DNA from: Hydrogenophaga sp.
GTDB lineage: Bacteria; Pseudomonadota; Gammaproteobacteria; Burkholderiales; Burkholderiaceae_C
Length of the DNA stretch: 64,000 nucleotides
Reading direction: 5' to 3'
Assembly (NCBI RefSeq): GCF_030651625.1
Contig: NZ_JAUSCF010000031.1
Span: 248,001-312,000 of the forward strand
Shown here: one piece after another, positions 26,138 through 33,482 of the stretch
Position numbering within the stretch: position 1 is the first letter of the stretch
Layout of the letters: every line of letters starts with the position of its first letter
Made by a program: the position numbers and the translations under genes
The notes under the pieces: generated by a model
What the model saw: the letters and a program-made list of their open reading frames with translations, nothing else
Databases searched by the model: none
What the model was told of the DNA's origin: nothing

Positions 26138-26839
26138 ATGAGCGACAAGCACATCTCCAGCCAGTTCGATGCCGAACTGAACTCCATTTCCACCAACGTG
26201 CTCGAGATGGGCGGCATGGTGGAGTCTCAGCTTCATCAGGCGGTCTACGCACTGGTCAACATGAGCATGGAGTCGGCCCAGCAGGTGATCGAGAACGAGG
26301 CACGCATCAATCAGATGGAGCTTCATATCGACCACGAGATCATTTCCACCATTGGTCGGCGCCAGCCAACGGCGCGCGACCTGCGTTTCCTCATGGCCAT
26401 ATCCCGGACCACGCAGAACCTGGAGCGCGCCGGTGATGAAGTGGCGCGCATTGCGCGCATGGTCAAATCCATCATCGAGAGCGGGTCGCCGCGCAACCTG
26501 CCCATTTCCGAGCTTCGCCTGGCGGCCGATCTGGCATCCGCATTGCTCCGAAAATCACTGGACTCCTTTGCGCGCCTGGACACCAGCATGGCGGTGGCGA
26601 TCATCAAGGACGACAACGAGATCGACAACGAATACAACGGTTTTCTTCGCAAGCTCATCACCTACATGATGGAAGACGCCCGCACCATTTCGCCCAGCCT
26701 CGATCTGTTATTCCTCGCCAAATCGATCGAACGTGTCGGCGACCATGCGAAAAATATTGCAGAGCAGATCATCTTCATCGTGAAGGGCGAGGACGTCCGG
26801 CACACCTCGATGGAAAACGTGGAATCTGTCGTCGGATGA
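26138..26839 (+). CDS. phoU: Phosphate signalling protein PhoU
   Basis: PhoU links Pst transport status to the PhoR kinase and helps keep the Pho regulon off when phosphate is plentiful. The 233-residue protein is all-helical with two repeats of the PhoU fold, each bearing a metal-binding E/D-rich motif: RTTQNLERAGDEVARIA and AKSIERVGDHAKNIAEQ. The start at 26138 has AAAGGGAGA upstream; starting earlier would overlap pstB. It lies 43 bp before phoB. Confidence 0.97.
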   Translation: MSDKHISSQFDAELNSISTNVLEMGGMVESQLHQAVYALVNMSMESAQQVIENEARINQMELHIDHEIISTIGRRQPTARDLRFLMAISRTTQNLERAGDEVARIARMVKSIIESGSPRNLPISELRLAADLASALLRKSLDSFARLDTSMAVAIIKDDNEIDNEYNGFLRKLITYMMEDARTISPSLDLLFLAKSIERVGDHAKNIAEQIIFIVKGEDVRHTSMENVESVVG

Positions 26840-26882
26840 ACTTATCGAAGTACCTGCTCAATCAGCGCGCGAGAGCCTCAAC

Positions 26883-27614
26883 ATGAGAAAGCTTCCCCGC
26901 GTTCTGGTGGTCGAAGACGAACCTTCAATCGCTGAGCTGATTGCTGTCAACCTGAGGCACAACGGCTTTGCGCCTACGGTTGTTTTTGACGGGGCCTCTG
27001 CCCAGCGTGAGGTGGACGCCGTGTTGCCCGACGTGATCTTGCTTGACTGGATGCTGCCAGGCGAAAGCGGGGCGTCGCTGGCTCGCCAATGGCGCAAGAA
27101 TGAGCGGACCAAAACCGTGCCTATTCTCATGCTCACCGCTCGCAGCGACGAGTCTGACAAGGTACAGGGTCTTGACGCCGGTGCTGACGACTACATCACC
27201 AAGCCTTTTTCGACCCAGGAGTTGCTGGCCCGGATTCGCGCGGTGCTGCGACGGCGTGCACCTGAAATTGTCAACGACTCTGTTCAAGTCGGCGAACTTG
27301 CGCTGGACGCAGGCACCTACCGCATCACATTCCGCGGTGCTGAACTCAAAGTTGGCCCGACCGAATTCAAGCTCCTTCACTACCTCATGAAGCACGCAGA
27401 ACGTGTGCACACCCGTGGTACCCTGCTCGACAAGATCTGGGGAGATCATGTCTTCATCGAGGAGCGTACCGTGGATGTGCATGTCAAGCGTTTGAGAGAG
27501 TCGCTCGGCGAAGCCGCCGGCATGGTGGAAACCGTGCGTGGAGCGGGGTATCGACTGACCGCCATGAACAACACGGGCCGTCCCGTACCAGCGACCACCA
27601 GCCCTGGCGCATGA
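26883..27614 (+). CDS. phoB: Phosphate regulon response regulator PhoB
   Basis: PhoB is the OmpR-type transcription factor that binds Pho boxes. The 243-residue protein has a receiver with acidic pocket EDE, phospho-acceptor Asp55 (LLDWMLPG), conserved Thr (MLTAR) and Lys (TKPF). The C-terminal winged helix has GPTEFKLLHYLMKH and the recognition region ERTVDVHVKRLRESL. Its stop overlaps the phoR start (ATGA). It would act on the three Pho-box-like sites upstream in this window. Confidence 0.97.
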   Translation: MRKLPRVLVVEDEPSIAELIAVNLRHNGFAPTVVFDGASAQREVDAVLPDVILLDWMLPGESGASLARQWRKNERTKTVPILMLTARSDESDKVQGLDAGADDYITKPFSTQELLARIRAVLRRRAPEIVNDSVQVGELALDAGTYRITFRGAELKVGPTEFKLLHYLMKHAERVHTRGTLLDKIWGDHVFIEERTVDVHVKRLRESLGEAAGMVETVRGAGYRLTAMNNTGRPVPATTSPGA

Positions 27615-28921
27615 CCCGGCGGGCGATCGAACTGCTGCTCCTGGTAGCGTTTGGAGCAGCCGCTGGCTGGATCCGAGGTACCGAAGGCTGGACTTTTGCC
27701 GGCGCATTGTCGGGCGCGTTGATCTGGAGCATTCTGGACGGACTGCGCGCACGAAAGGTGCTCCGTTGGCTGAACAAAGGCGAGGTATCCCGGACGCCCG
27801 ACCTATCTGGTGTATGGGGCGAACTGGTCGACCGCAACCGCAAACTGATCCGGCGGCTTGAAAAGAAGGTCAGCAACAGCGACGCTCGACTGGAGGACTT
27901 TCTGGCCGCGATCCAGGCCTCTCCCAACGGGGTGGTCCTTCTTGACTCGACTGGAAGAATCGAATGGTCCAACCTCACGGCAGCCAATCAGCTGGGGTTC
28001 GATCCAAAGCGCGACCTCGGCCAGTACGTTCGCAACCTGGTGAGAAACCCGGCTTTTACCGCTTACCTGACCGCCGGCAACTTTCAGCACGAGATCCAGA
28101 TCGATGGCCCTGGCGTCAGACCGTCGCAGCCCACCAAGATCCTCTTGCAAATACACCCTTACGGCAAGAAGCGCAAGCTCCTGCTGACGCGCGACGTCAC
28201 GGCCGTGCAACTGGCTGAGGCCATGCGGCGCGACTTCGTTGCCAATGTTTCCCATGAAATCCGCACGCCGCTGACTGTGCTCAGTGGTTTTGTGGAAACC
28301 ATGCAGACCATACCTCTGGAAGAATCGGACCGGACCCGCTACCTGGGCATGATGAGCCAACAGGCGCAGCGCATGCAGACCCTGGTGAGTGACCTTCTCA
28401 CGCTTTCCAGGCTGGAAGGCAGTCCGGCGCCTGGGCAGGGCGAGTGGATAGACGGTGGCGAGCTGTTGCAGCACGTGGTGCAGGAAGCGCGAGGCTTGTC
28501 CGAGGTGATTGCGAAACCTGTGCACACCATCGATCCGGTCGAGGGGCCGCCTATGTGGGTGGCCGGCATCAAGACCGAGCTGCTCAGCGCCATGTCGAAT
28601 CTGCTCAGCAACGCGGTGCGGTACACCCCGGGCGGCGGTACCATTCGCGCAGGCTGGCAGGTGCGGTCAGATGGTGGTGGCGAGTTCTTCGTGGAAGACA
28701 CTGGGCCCGGCATCGCCGAAGATCATCTGCCCAGGCTCACCGAGCGCTTTTACCGGGTGGATCGCAGCCGTTCACGCGAAACCGGAGGCACTGGCCTGGG
28801 CCTGGCCATTGTGAAACATGTGGCGCAGCGCCATGGCGGCCAGATCGAGGTGCAAAGCGTGATGGGGCAGGGCTCGCGGTTCATGATGCGGCTACCGGCG
28901 TCGCGGGTGCGGGTGCACTGA
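27611..28921 (+). CDS. phoR: Phosphate regulon sensor histidine kinase PhoR
   Basis: PhoR phosphorylates PhoB when phosphate is low and dephosphorylates it when PhoU-Pst signal plenty. The 436-residue protein has two N-terminal membrane helices (about 5-20 and 27-45) with almost no periplasmic loop, a charged linker, a PAS domain (about 95-200), His215 in VSHEIRTPLTVL, and HATPase motifs NLLSNAVRYTP, DTGPGI and GGTGLGL. The lack of a periplasmic sensor domain is normal for PhoR, which senses through Pst-PhoU. It is translationally coupled to phoB. Confidence 0.96.
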   Translation: MTRRAIELLLLVAFGAAAGWIRGTEGWTFAGALSGALIWSILDGLRARKVLRWLNKGEVSRTPDLSGVWGELVDRNRKLIRRLEKKVSNSDARLEDFLAAIQASPNGVVLLDSTGRIEWSNLTAANQLGFDPKRDLGQYVRNLVRNPAFTAYLTAGNFQHEIQIDGPGVRPSQPTKILLQIHPYGKKRKLLLTRDVTAVQLAEAMRRDFVANVSHEIRTPLTVLSGFVETMQTIPLEESDRTRYLGMMSQQAQRMQTLVSDLLTLSRLEGSPAPGQGEWIDGGELLQHVVQEARGLSEVIAKPVHTIDPVEGPPMWVAGIKTELLSAMSNLLSNAVRYTPGGGTIRAGWQVRSDGGGEFFVEDTGPGIAEDHLPRLTERFYRVDRSRSRETGGTGLGLAIVKHVAQRHGGQIEVQSVMGQGSRFMMRLPASRVRVH

Positions 28922-28959
28922 GCTTCTCTTGCAGAAGCGCTTTCGGCGCGAAATGACCC

Positions 28960-29041
28960 CTTCCAGAGATACCGTCGGGCCGGCTTTGCCGGACAACTGG
29001 TATCGCCCGCTGGAGGGAGTAGCGCGAAGCGCTGCGGGGGT
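28960..29041. repeat. REP-like palindromes between convergent phoR and GT39-like gene
   Basis: There are nested arms: CTTCCAG (28960) with CTGGAGG (29010), GATACC (28968) with GGTATC (28999), and CCGGC-ttt-GCCGG in the centre. A second small hairpin, AGCGC-gaa-GCGCT, follows. The element occupies the 128-bp gap between two convergent genes and could act as a bidirectional terminator or be a REP-type repeat. Confidence 0.6.
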
Positions 29042-29049
29042 GTTTGGGT

Positions 29050-30897
29050 TCAATCGCTTACGCGCTGGTACAGCAAGAGGCTTTCCTTTCGGTCAGACAA
29101 GCGGCTCACCCTGGCCCGAAATGCCCACTGGGTCAGTGTGATGCGCTCGTCCAGTGTGGGCTGCGTGTCGGGCGAGACCACCAGTGCGCGACAAGTCGCA
29201 CCGTCCGGGCCTCCGGTGCGAAGGAGCGTCAATGCGCCGTGGTGTCGCAAGGCGGCAATTTGCGCCTGGCTGAGACCATCCACAAGCACACAGGAATCGG
29301 CTGGCACCAGGCTGGCAATGCGCCTGGACAAGGGGCCATAGCTGCGCCCGAAATCGAGCAGCGGCAGCCAGAGTGTCATGAGCAAAAGCCAGCAAAGCGT
29401 GCTGCCTGCGGCGGGCAGCACCAGGCTCTTCCAGATCGCCTGGCGGTGCCGGCCCACTCGCCACTTGACCAGCCAGAACCATGCGATGGTGGCCAATGCC
29501 CCCAGCCCGAAGAGAAACCAGGAAAACTCGGGAATGAATCCGGGCGCCAAGCGAGCCACGTTGGCCGCCGGTTTCGCCGGAATGCCGGTCTGCATGGCGA
29601 ACCAGATGACCCAGATGATGAGCGCGCAGCCTGTGAAGAACAGCAGCGTGAACCAGTCGATCAACGCCGAAACGCTGCGCTTCAGCGTGGGCAGCGAAAA
29701 TGCAGCAAGCACGGCAAGCGAGGGCAGAACCAGCAGCAAGGCCCGGTCTTCTCGCTCCTGCAATGCACTGGCCAACAGGCAGACCACCGCGCCCCAGAGC
29801 GGCAGCGCCACATGAGGGCTCTGGAGCTGCCGGCGCCAAGACCACAGGCTCCACAAGACCAGAGGCCAGGCAGGCCAGGTGAACCACAGGAGCAGCCGTC
29901 CAAAGCCGACCCATGCGCCGCCTGGAAGGCTGACTGTTTCAATGTCGCTGGCACCCGGCAGAGCCGCCATGCCCGACTCGCCTGGGAGTGTGGTTTGCAG
30001 GCCCTCGCCATTGTTGGTCACCACGCCCCAGTCTCCAGCCAGGGGGAGTTGGGGGATGGATACCCAACCCATCCACATCCCGGCAAGCGTGACTGCCACC
30101 AGACCCGCGCCCATGCCCATCCTGCCACTGATCACGCTGGGCTGGTTGCCTGAGGTATCCCAGGATGACGACGCCGGTGATTTTCCCAACAGGAGCAACC
30201 ATCCGCCAGCGAGCAGCAGCGCTTGCCAAACCATGTCACTGAGGAAGAGTCCCAGCAGGGCAAGAGATCCCAACCCCACACTCAGGAAGTACCGGTCTTT
30301 GGTGCCTGGAGCCAATCGGGCCATCGCATGAAGAAGCACCGCCAGCAACGCCAGCCTGACCAGATCAGGGGTGGTTTCGTGGCCGAGCTGAGCCAGGCCC
30401 AGACAGGCGATAAGCGCCAGCAAACCGGCGTCGGCCAGCGCCCGGGCATAGTCCCGCGGACTGGCTTCACCGCCAAATGCGAACGCCAAAGGTTGCGCTG
30501 CGGGCAGGCGTGCCAGGTGGTACACCGTGTACCAGCTGCTGGCCAGAGTGACCAGTAGCAACGCGGCAAATGGAATTCGCGAAGCAAAGACCGGGTCCAG
30601 GAACGGGAGCAGGCTGATGAACAATGCGCCGATCCAGTAGGGCAGCAGTGCACTCTCTTGCGGCGCCCCACCCAACAACTGAGGGTGCCACCAGCTGCTG
30701 AGGCCTTGCGCCAGTTCCTCCATGACCCCAAACGAGGCCACGTCGTCCACCTTCCAGGGCTCGCGGCCCAGGAAGCCTGGCAGAACATACGCCGCGCAGA
30801 AGAGCAGCAGCGCAAGGCGGGGAAGTGGGCGCACCGCCGTTTGGGTGACGATGGCAGGGGTCGGTCGGTTCACTGCGGGCAATATACAGGCGCTCAC
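29050..30897 (-). CDS. ArnT/GT39-like membrane glycosyltransferase
   Basis: This 615-residue polytopic protein has about 11-13 predicted membrane helices. Near its start it has the loop FLGREPWKVDDVASFGVM, where GT39/ArnT-like enzymes carry the catalytic acidic residue after the first helix. A soluble C-terminal domain of about 100 residues follows the last helix. Such enzymes transfer sugars from polyprenyl-phosphate carriers to lipid A, proteins or polysaccharides at the periplasmic face; the acceptor here is unknown. The start is uncertain: only GTG codons (30897 or 30873) precede the first helix. It is convergent with phoR. Confidence 0.75.
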   Translation of the reverse strand: MSACILPAVNRPTPAIVTQTAVRPLPRLALLLFCAAYVLPGFLGREPWKVDDVASFGVMEELAQGLSSWWHPQLLGGAPQESALLPYWIGALFISLLPFLDPVFASRIPFAALLLVTLASSWYTVYHLARLPAAQPLAFAFGGEASPRDYARALADAGLLALIACLGLAQLGHETTPDLVRLALLAVLLHAMARLAPGTKDRYFLSVGLGSLALLGLFLSDMVWQALLLAGGWLLLLGKSPASSSWDTSGNQPSVISGRMGMGAGLVAVTLAGMWMGWVSIPQLPLAGDWGVVTNNGEGLQTTLPGESGMAALPGASDIETVSLPGGAWVGFGRLLLWFTWPAWPLVLWSLWSWRRQLQSPHVALPLWGAVVCLLASALQEREDRALLLVLPSLAVLAAFSLPTLKRSVSALIDWFTLLFFTGCALIIWVIWFAMQTGIPAKPAANVARLAPGFIPEFSWFLFGLGALATIAWFWLVKWRVGRHRQAIWKSLVLPAAGSTLCWLLLMTLWLPLLDFGRSYGPLSRRIASLVPADSCVLVDGLSQAQIAALRHHGALTLLRTGGPDGATCRALVVSPDTQPTLDERITLTQWAFRARVSRLSDRKESLLLYQRVSD

Positions 30898-30930
30898 GCC
30901 TTTCGGCCTTGGCCGAATGTGAATTGATGA

Positions 30931-30960
30931 AAAAAAAGCAGCCTGCGTGGCTGCTTTCTT
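30931..30960 (-). terminator. Rho-independent terminator of rpmE2
   Basis: AAAGCAGCC (30935-30943) pairs with GGCTGCTTT (30949-30957) around a 5-base loop. Read on the minus strand, the hairpin ends in a run of eight T residues. It lies about 50 bp past the rpmE2 stop. Confidence 0.85.
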
Positions 30961-31007
30961 CTTCGTGAGACATGGCGGGCATCAGAGCGATGCAGGCCTT
31001 CGCCGAA

Positions 31008-31271
31008 TCACTTGGCTGCTGGAGTGCCCTTGCCGTAGCGGTTGCGGAAGCGCTCGACGCGACCACCCATGTTGTCCACGCTCTTCTGGGTGCCAGTGTA
31101 GAAGGGGTGCGACTCGCTGGAAGTGTCCAGCTTGTACAACGGCAGCTCACGGCCGTCTTCCATCTTGATCATTTCTTTCGTGTTGGCGCAAGAGCGGGTC
31201 ACGAACTTGAAGCCGTTGGAGAGGTCCTGGAAACAGACTTCGCGGTAGTTGGGGTGAATGCCGTCTTTCAT
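31008..31271 (-). CDS. rpmE2: 50S ribosomal protein L31 type B
   Basis: This 87-residue ribosomal protein binds the central protuberance at the subunit interface. [34 protein letters not shown] and [11 protein letters not shown] identify L31. The zinc-binding CxxC of type A L31 is absent, so this is the zinc-free type B form. It lies downstream of rho on the same strand but is separated from it by 299 bp of repeat-containing sequence, so it probably has its own promoter. Confidence 0.96.
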   Translation of the reverse strand: MKDGIHPNYREVCFQDLSNGFKFVTRSCANTKEMIKMEDGRELPLYKLDTSSESHPFYTGTQKSVDNMGGRVERFRNRYGKGTPAAK

Positions 31272-31570
31272 GACGTTTCCTTGTGGTCAGGTGCGGCAGC
31301 CGCAGGAAAACCATTTCCCTGTACTTGTCGCAATTAGCAAAGCCTTGAATTATAACCCCCCGCGCCGCCTTGGGCGTTACCCCCCCAGGGGGCGATGCCT
31401 GTGGCCCGGCGGAGCCGGTTCCACGGCATCTCTGGAGTGGGATATGCGCCGGATACAGAGCAGCAGGAGTGAGGGGGAATTCGTCCAGAAACACCGAGGA
31501 ACCGGCTCCGTCGGGCCTCTGGTGTTGTCCCCCTTCCAGGGGGAAAGCGCCCTCAGGCGCGCAGGGGGGG
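31272..31570. repeat. Intergenic repeat region between rho and rpmE2
   Basis: This 299-bp gap contains an imperfect 20-bp inverted repeat (19 of 20 pairs): GGCCCGGCGGAGCCGGTTCC at 31403-31422 and its complement at 31498-31517. It is flanked by C- and G-runs (CCCCCCAGGGGGCG, CCTCAGGCGCGCAGG). No ORF with a plausible start is present. The layout looks like a degenerate mobile or REP-type intergenic element lying downstream of the rho stop; it may serve in rho transcript termination. Confidence 0.6.
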
Positions 31571-32833
31571 TTAGCCCCCTCTTCTCATCATGTCAAAGAA
31601 CTCGGAGTTGTTCTTGGTGGACTTCATGCTCTTCAGTACCATTTCCATCGCCTCGATTTCGTCCATGTTGTACATGAACTGACGCAAGATGCGGGTCTTT
31701 TGCAGAATCTCGGGCTGCAGCAACAGCTCTTCGCGGCGGGTGCCGCTGCGGTTGAGCTGGATGGAGGGGAAGACGCGCTTTTCGTACAGGCGGCGGTCCA
31801 GGTGGATCTCGCAGTTGCCGGTGCCCTTGAATTCTTCAAAGATCACTTCGTCCATGCGCGACCCGGTGTCGACCAGTGCGGTAGCGATGATGGTGAGCGA
31901 CCCACCTTCTTCAATCTTGCGGGCGGCACCAAAGAATCGCTTGGGGCGCTGCAGGGCGTTGGCGTCAACGCCACCGGTGAGCACCTTGCCGCTGGAGGGC
32001 AGCACGTTGTTGTAGGCACGGGCCAGGCGGGTGATCGAGTCAAGCATGATCACCACGTCTTTTTTCAGTTCGACCAGGCGCTTGGCGCGCTCGATCACCA
32101 TTTCGGCCACGTGCACGTGGCGGGCAGCGGGCTCGTCGAAAGTGGATGCAATCACTTCCCCCCGCACGGTGCGCTGCATTTCGGTCACTTCCTCAGGGCG
32201 TTCATCGACCAGCAGCACCATCAGTTCCACCTCGGGGTGGTTGGCTGCAATGGCGTGGCAGATGTGCTGCATCATCACCGTCTTGCCGCTCTTGGGCGGT
32301 GCCACGATCAGCGCGCGCTGGCCGCGTCCGATGGGGGAGATGATGTCGATCACCCGGCCGGTGATGTTTTCGTCGCTCTTGATGTCGCGTTCCAGGCGCA
32401 TCTGTTCCTTGGGGAACAGCGGCGTCAGGTTCTCGAACATGATCTTGTGCTTGTTGTCCTCTGGGGGCAGGCCGTTGATCTTGTCGAGCTTGTTCAGCGC
32501 AAAGTAGCGCTCGCCATCCTTGGGGATGCGAACCTCACCCTCGATCATGTCGCCGGTGTGCAGGTTGAAGCGCCGGATCTGGCTCGGCGAAATGTAGATG
32601 TCGTCCGTGCTGGCTGTGTAGCTGGTGTCGGGCGCTCGCAGGAAGCCGAAGCCGTCAGGCAGGACTTCGAGTACCCCGTCGGCATTCACCAGTTCGCCAC
32701 CCTTGGCGCGCTTCTTGATGATGGCAAACATGAGCTCCTGCTTGCGCATGCGGCCGGTGTTTTCGATCTCAAGGGCTTCTGCCTGCTTGAGGACTTCAGA
32801 CACGTGCAGTGCCTTGAGTTCGTTGAGGTGCAT
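31571..32833 (-). CDS. rho: Transcription termination factor Rho
   Basis: Rho is the hexameric RNA helicase that ends transcription at untranslated C-rich RNA. The 420-residue protein has the N-terminal helical domain ([18 protein letters not shown]), the RNA-binding cold-shock fold ([10 protein letters not shown]), Walker [11 protein letters not shown], the Q-loop region ([12 protein letters not shown]), and the Arg-finger region [20 protein letters not shown]. The start at 32833 is the family start. It follows trxA on the same strand, a common betaproteobacterial arrangement. Confidence 0.98.
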   Translation of the reverse strand: MHLNELKALHVSEVLKQAEALEIENTGRMRKQELMFAIIKKRAKGGELVNADGVLEVLPDGFGFLRAPDTSYTASTDDIYISPSQIRRFNLHTGDMIEGEVRIPKDGERYFALNKLDKINGLPPEDNKHKIMFENLTPLFPKEQMRLERDIKSDENITGRVIDIISPIGRGQRALIVAPPKSGKTVMMQHICHAIAANHPEVELMVLLVDERPEEVTEMQRTVRGEVIASTFDEPAARHVHVAEMVIERAKRLVELKKDVVIMLDSITRLARAYNNVLPSSGKVLTGGVDANALQRPKRFFGAARKIEEGGSLTIIATALVDTGSRMDEVIFEEFKGTGNCEIHLDRRLYEKRVFPSIQLNRSGTRREELLLQPEILQKTRILRQFMYNMDEIEAMEMVLKSMKSTKNNSEFFDMMRRGG

Positions 32834-32959
32834 GGAATTCACTCCGAAGGGGAGTTGAGTCAAAAACCGGGGGGAGGGTGCGCCGGCGTCTGGTTGTCAG
32901 ACGGTGCGCTGGGGTGAGGCTGGACTCTGTCAGTGCAGCTCTGGCGAAATTATGACAGG

Positions 32960-33020
32960 AAAAAAGCAGTCCGGCGCATGGGGTTCGGGCATTGCACCCG
33001 GCATGGGCCTTGTGGACTGC
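32960..33020 (-). terminator. Terminator downstream of trxA
   Basis: On the minus strand, GCAGTCC (complement of 33014-33020) pairs with GGACTGC (complement of 32966-32972) and is followed by TTTTT. The large loop can fold further. It separates trxA from rho. Confidence 0.65.
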
Positions 33021-33036
33021 TTGTTGCGATCAGGAA

Positions 33037-33369
33037 TCAGGACAGCTGCTGGTCGATGAATGCGGTGAGCTGCGCTTTGCTCAACGCCCCGACCTTGGTG
33101 GCTGCTGGTTGGCCACCCTTGAACAGGATCAGCGTGGGGATGCCGCGAATGCCGAACTTGGCGGGCACGTCCCGGTTGTCGTCCACGTTGAGCTTGGCAA
33201 TTTTCAGTTTGCCGTCGTAGGTGCCGGCCACCTCATCGAGGATGGGGGCGATCATTTTGCAAGGGCCGCACCATTCGGCCCAGAAATCGACCAGCACGGG
33301 CGCCTGAGCGTCCAGCACATCGGCCTTGAAGCTCGCATCAGAAACGTGTTTGATCAGGTCGCTGGCCAT
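33037..33369 (-). CDS. trxA: Thioredoxin
   Basis: This is a 110-residue cytoplasmic disulphide reductase. It has the active site WCGPCK, preceded by VLVDFWAE, and the cis-proline loop GIRGIPTL. It is full length. It is divergent from addB across 113 bp and sits upstream of rho. Confidence 0.98.
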   Translation of the reverse strand: MASDLIKHVSDASFKADVLDAQAPVLVDFWAEWCGPCKMIAPILDEVAGTYDGKLKIAKLNVDDNRDVPAKFGIRGIPTLILFKGGQPAATKVGALSKAQLTAFIDQQLS

Positions 33370-33482
33370 GAATCTTCCTAAGGAACGTTGAACGGGGAAG
33401 TTAAAGTCTGTGCACCATCAGCGGTAGGCTTTGCCAGCCGCGTTGGCATCAACCACAACATTGTGACAGAAACCCCTATTCC

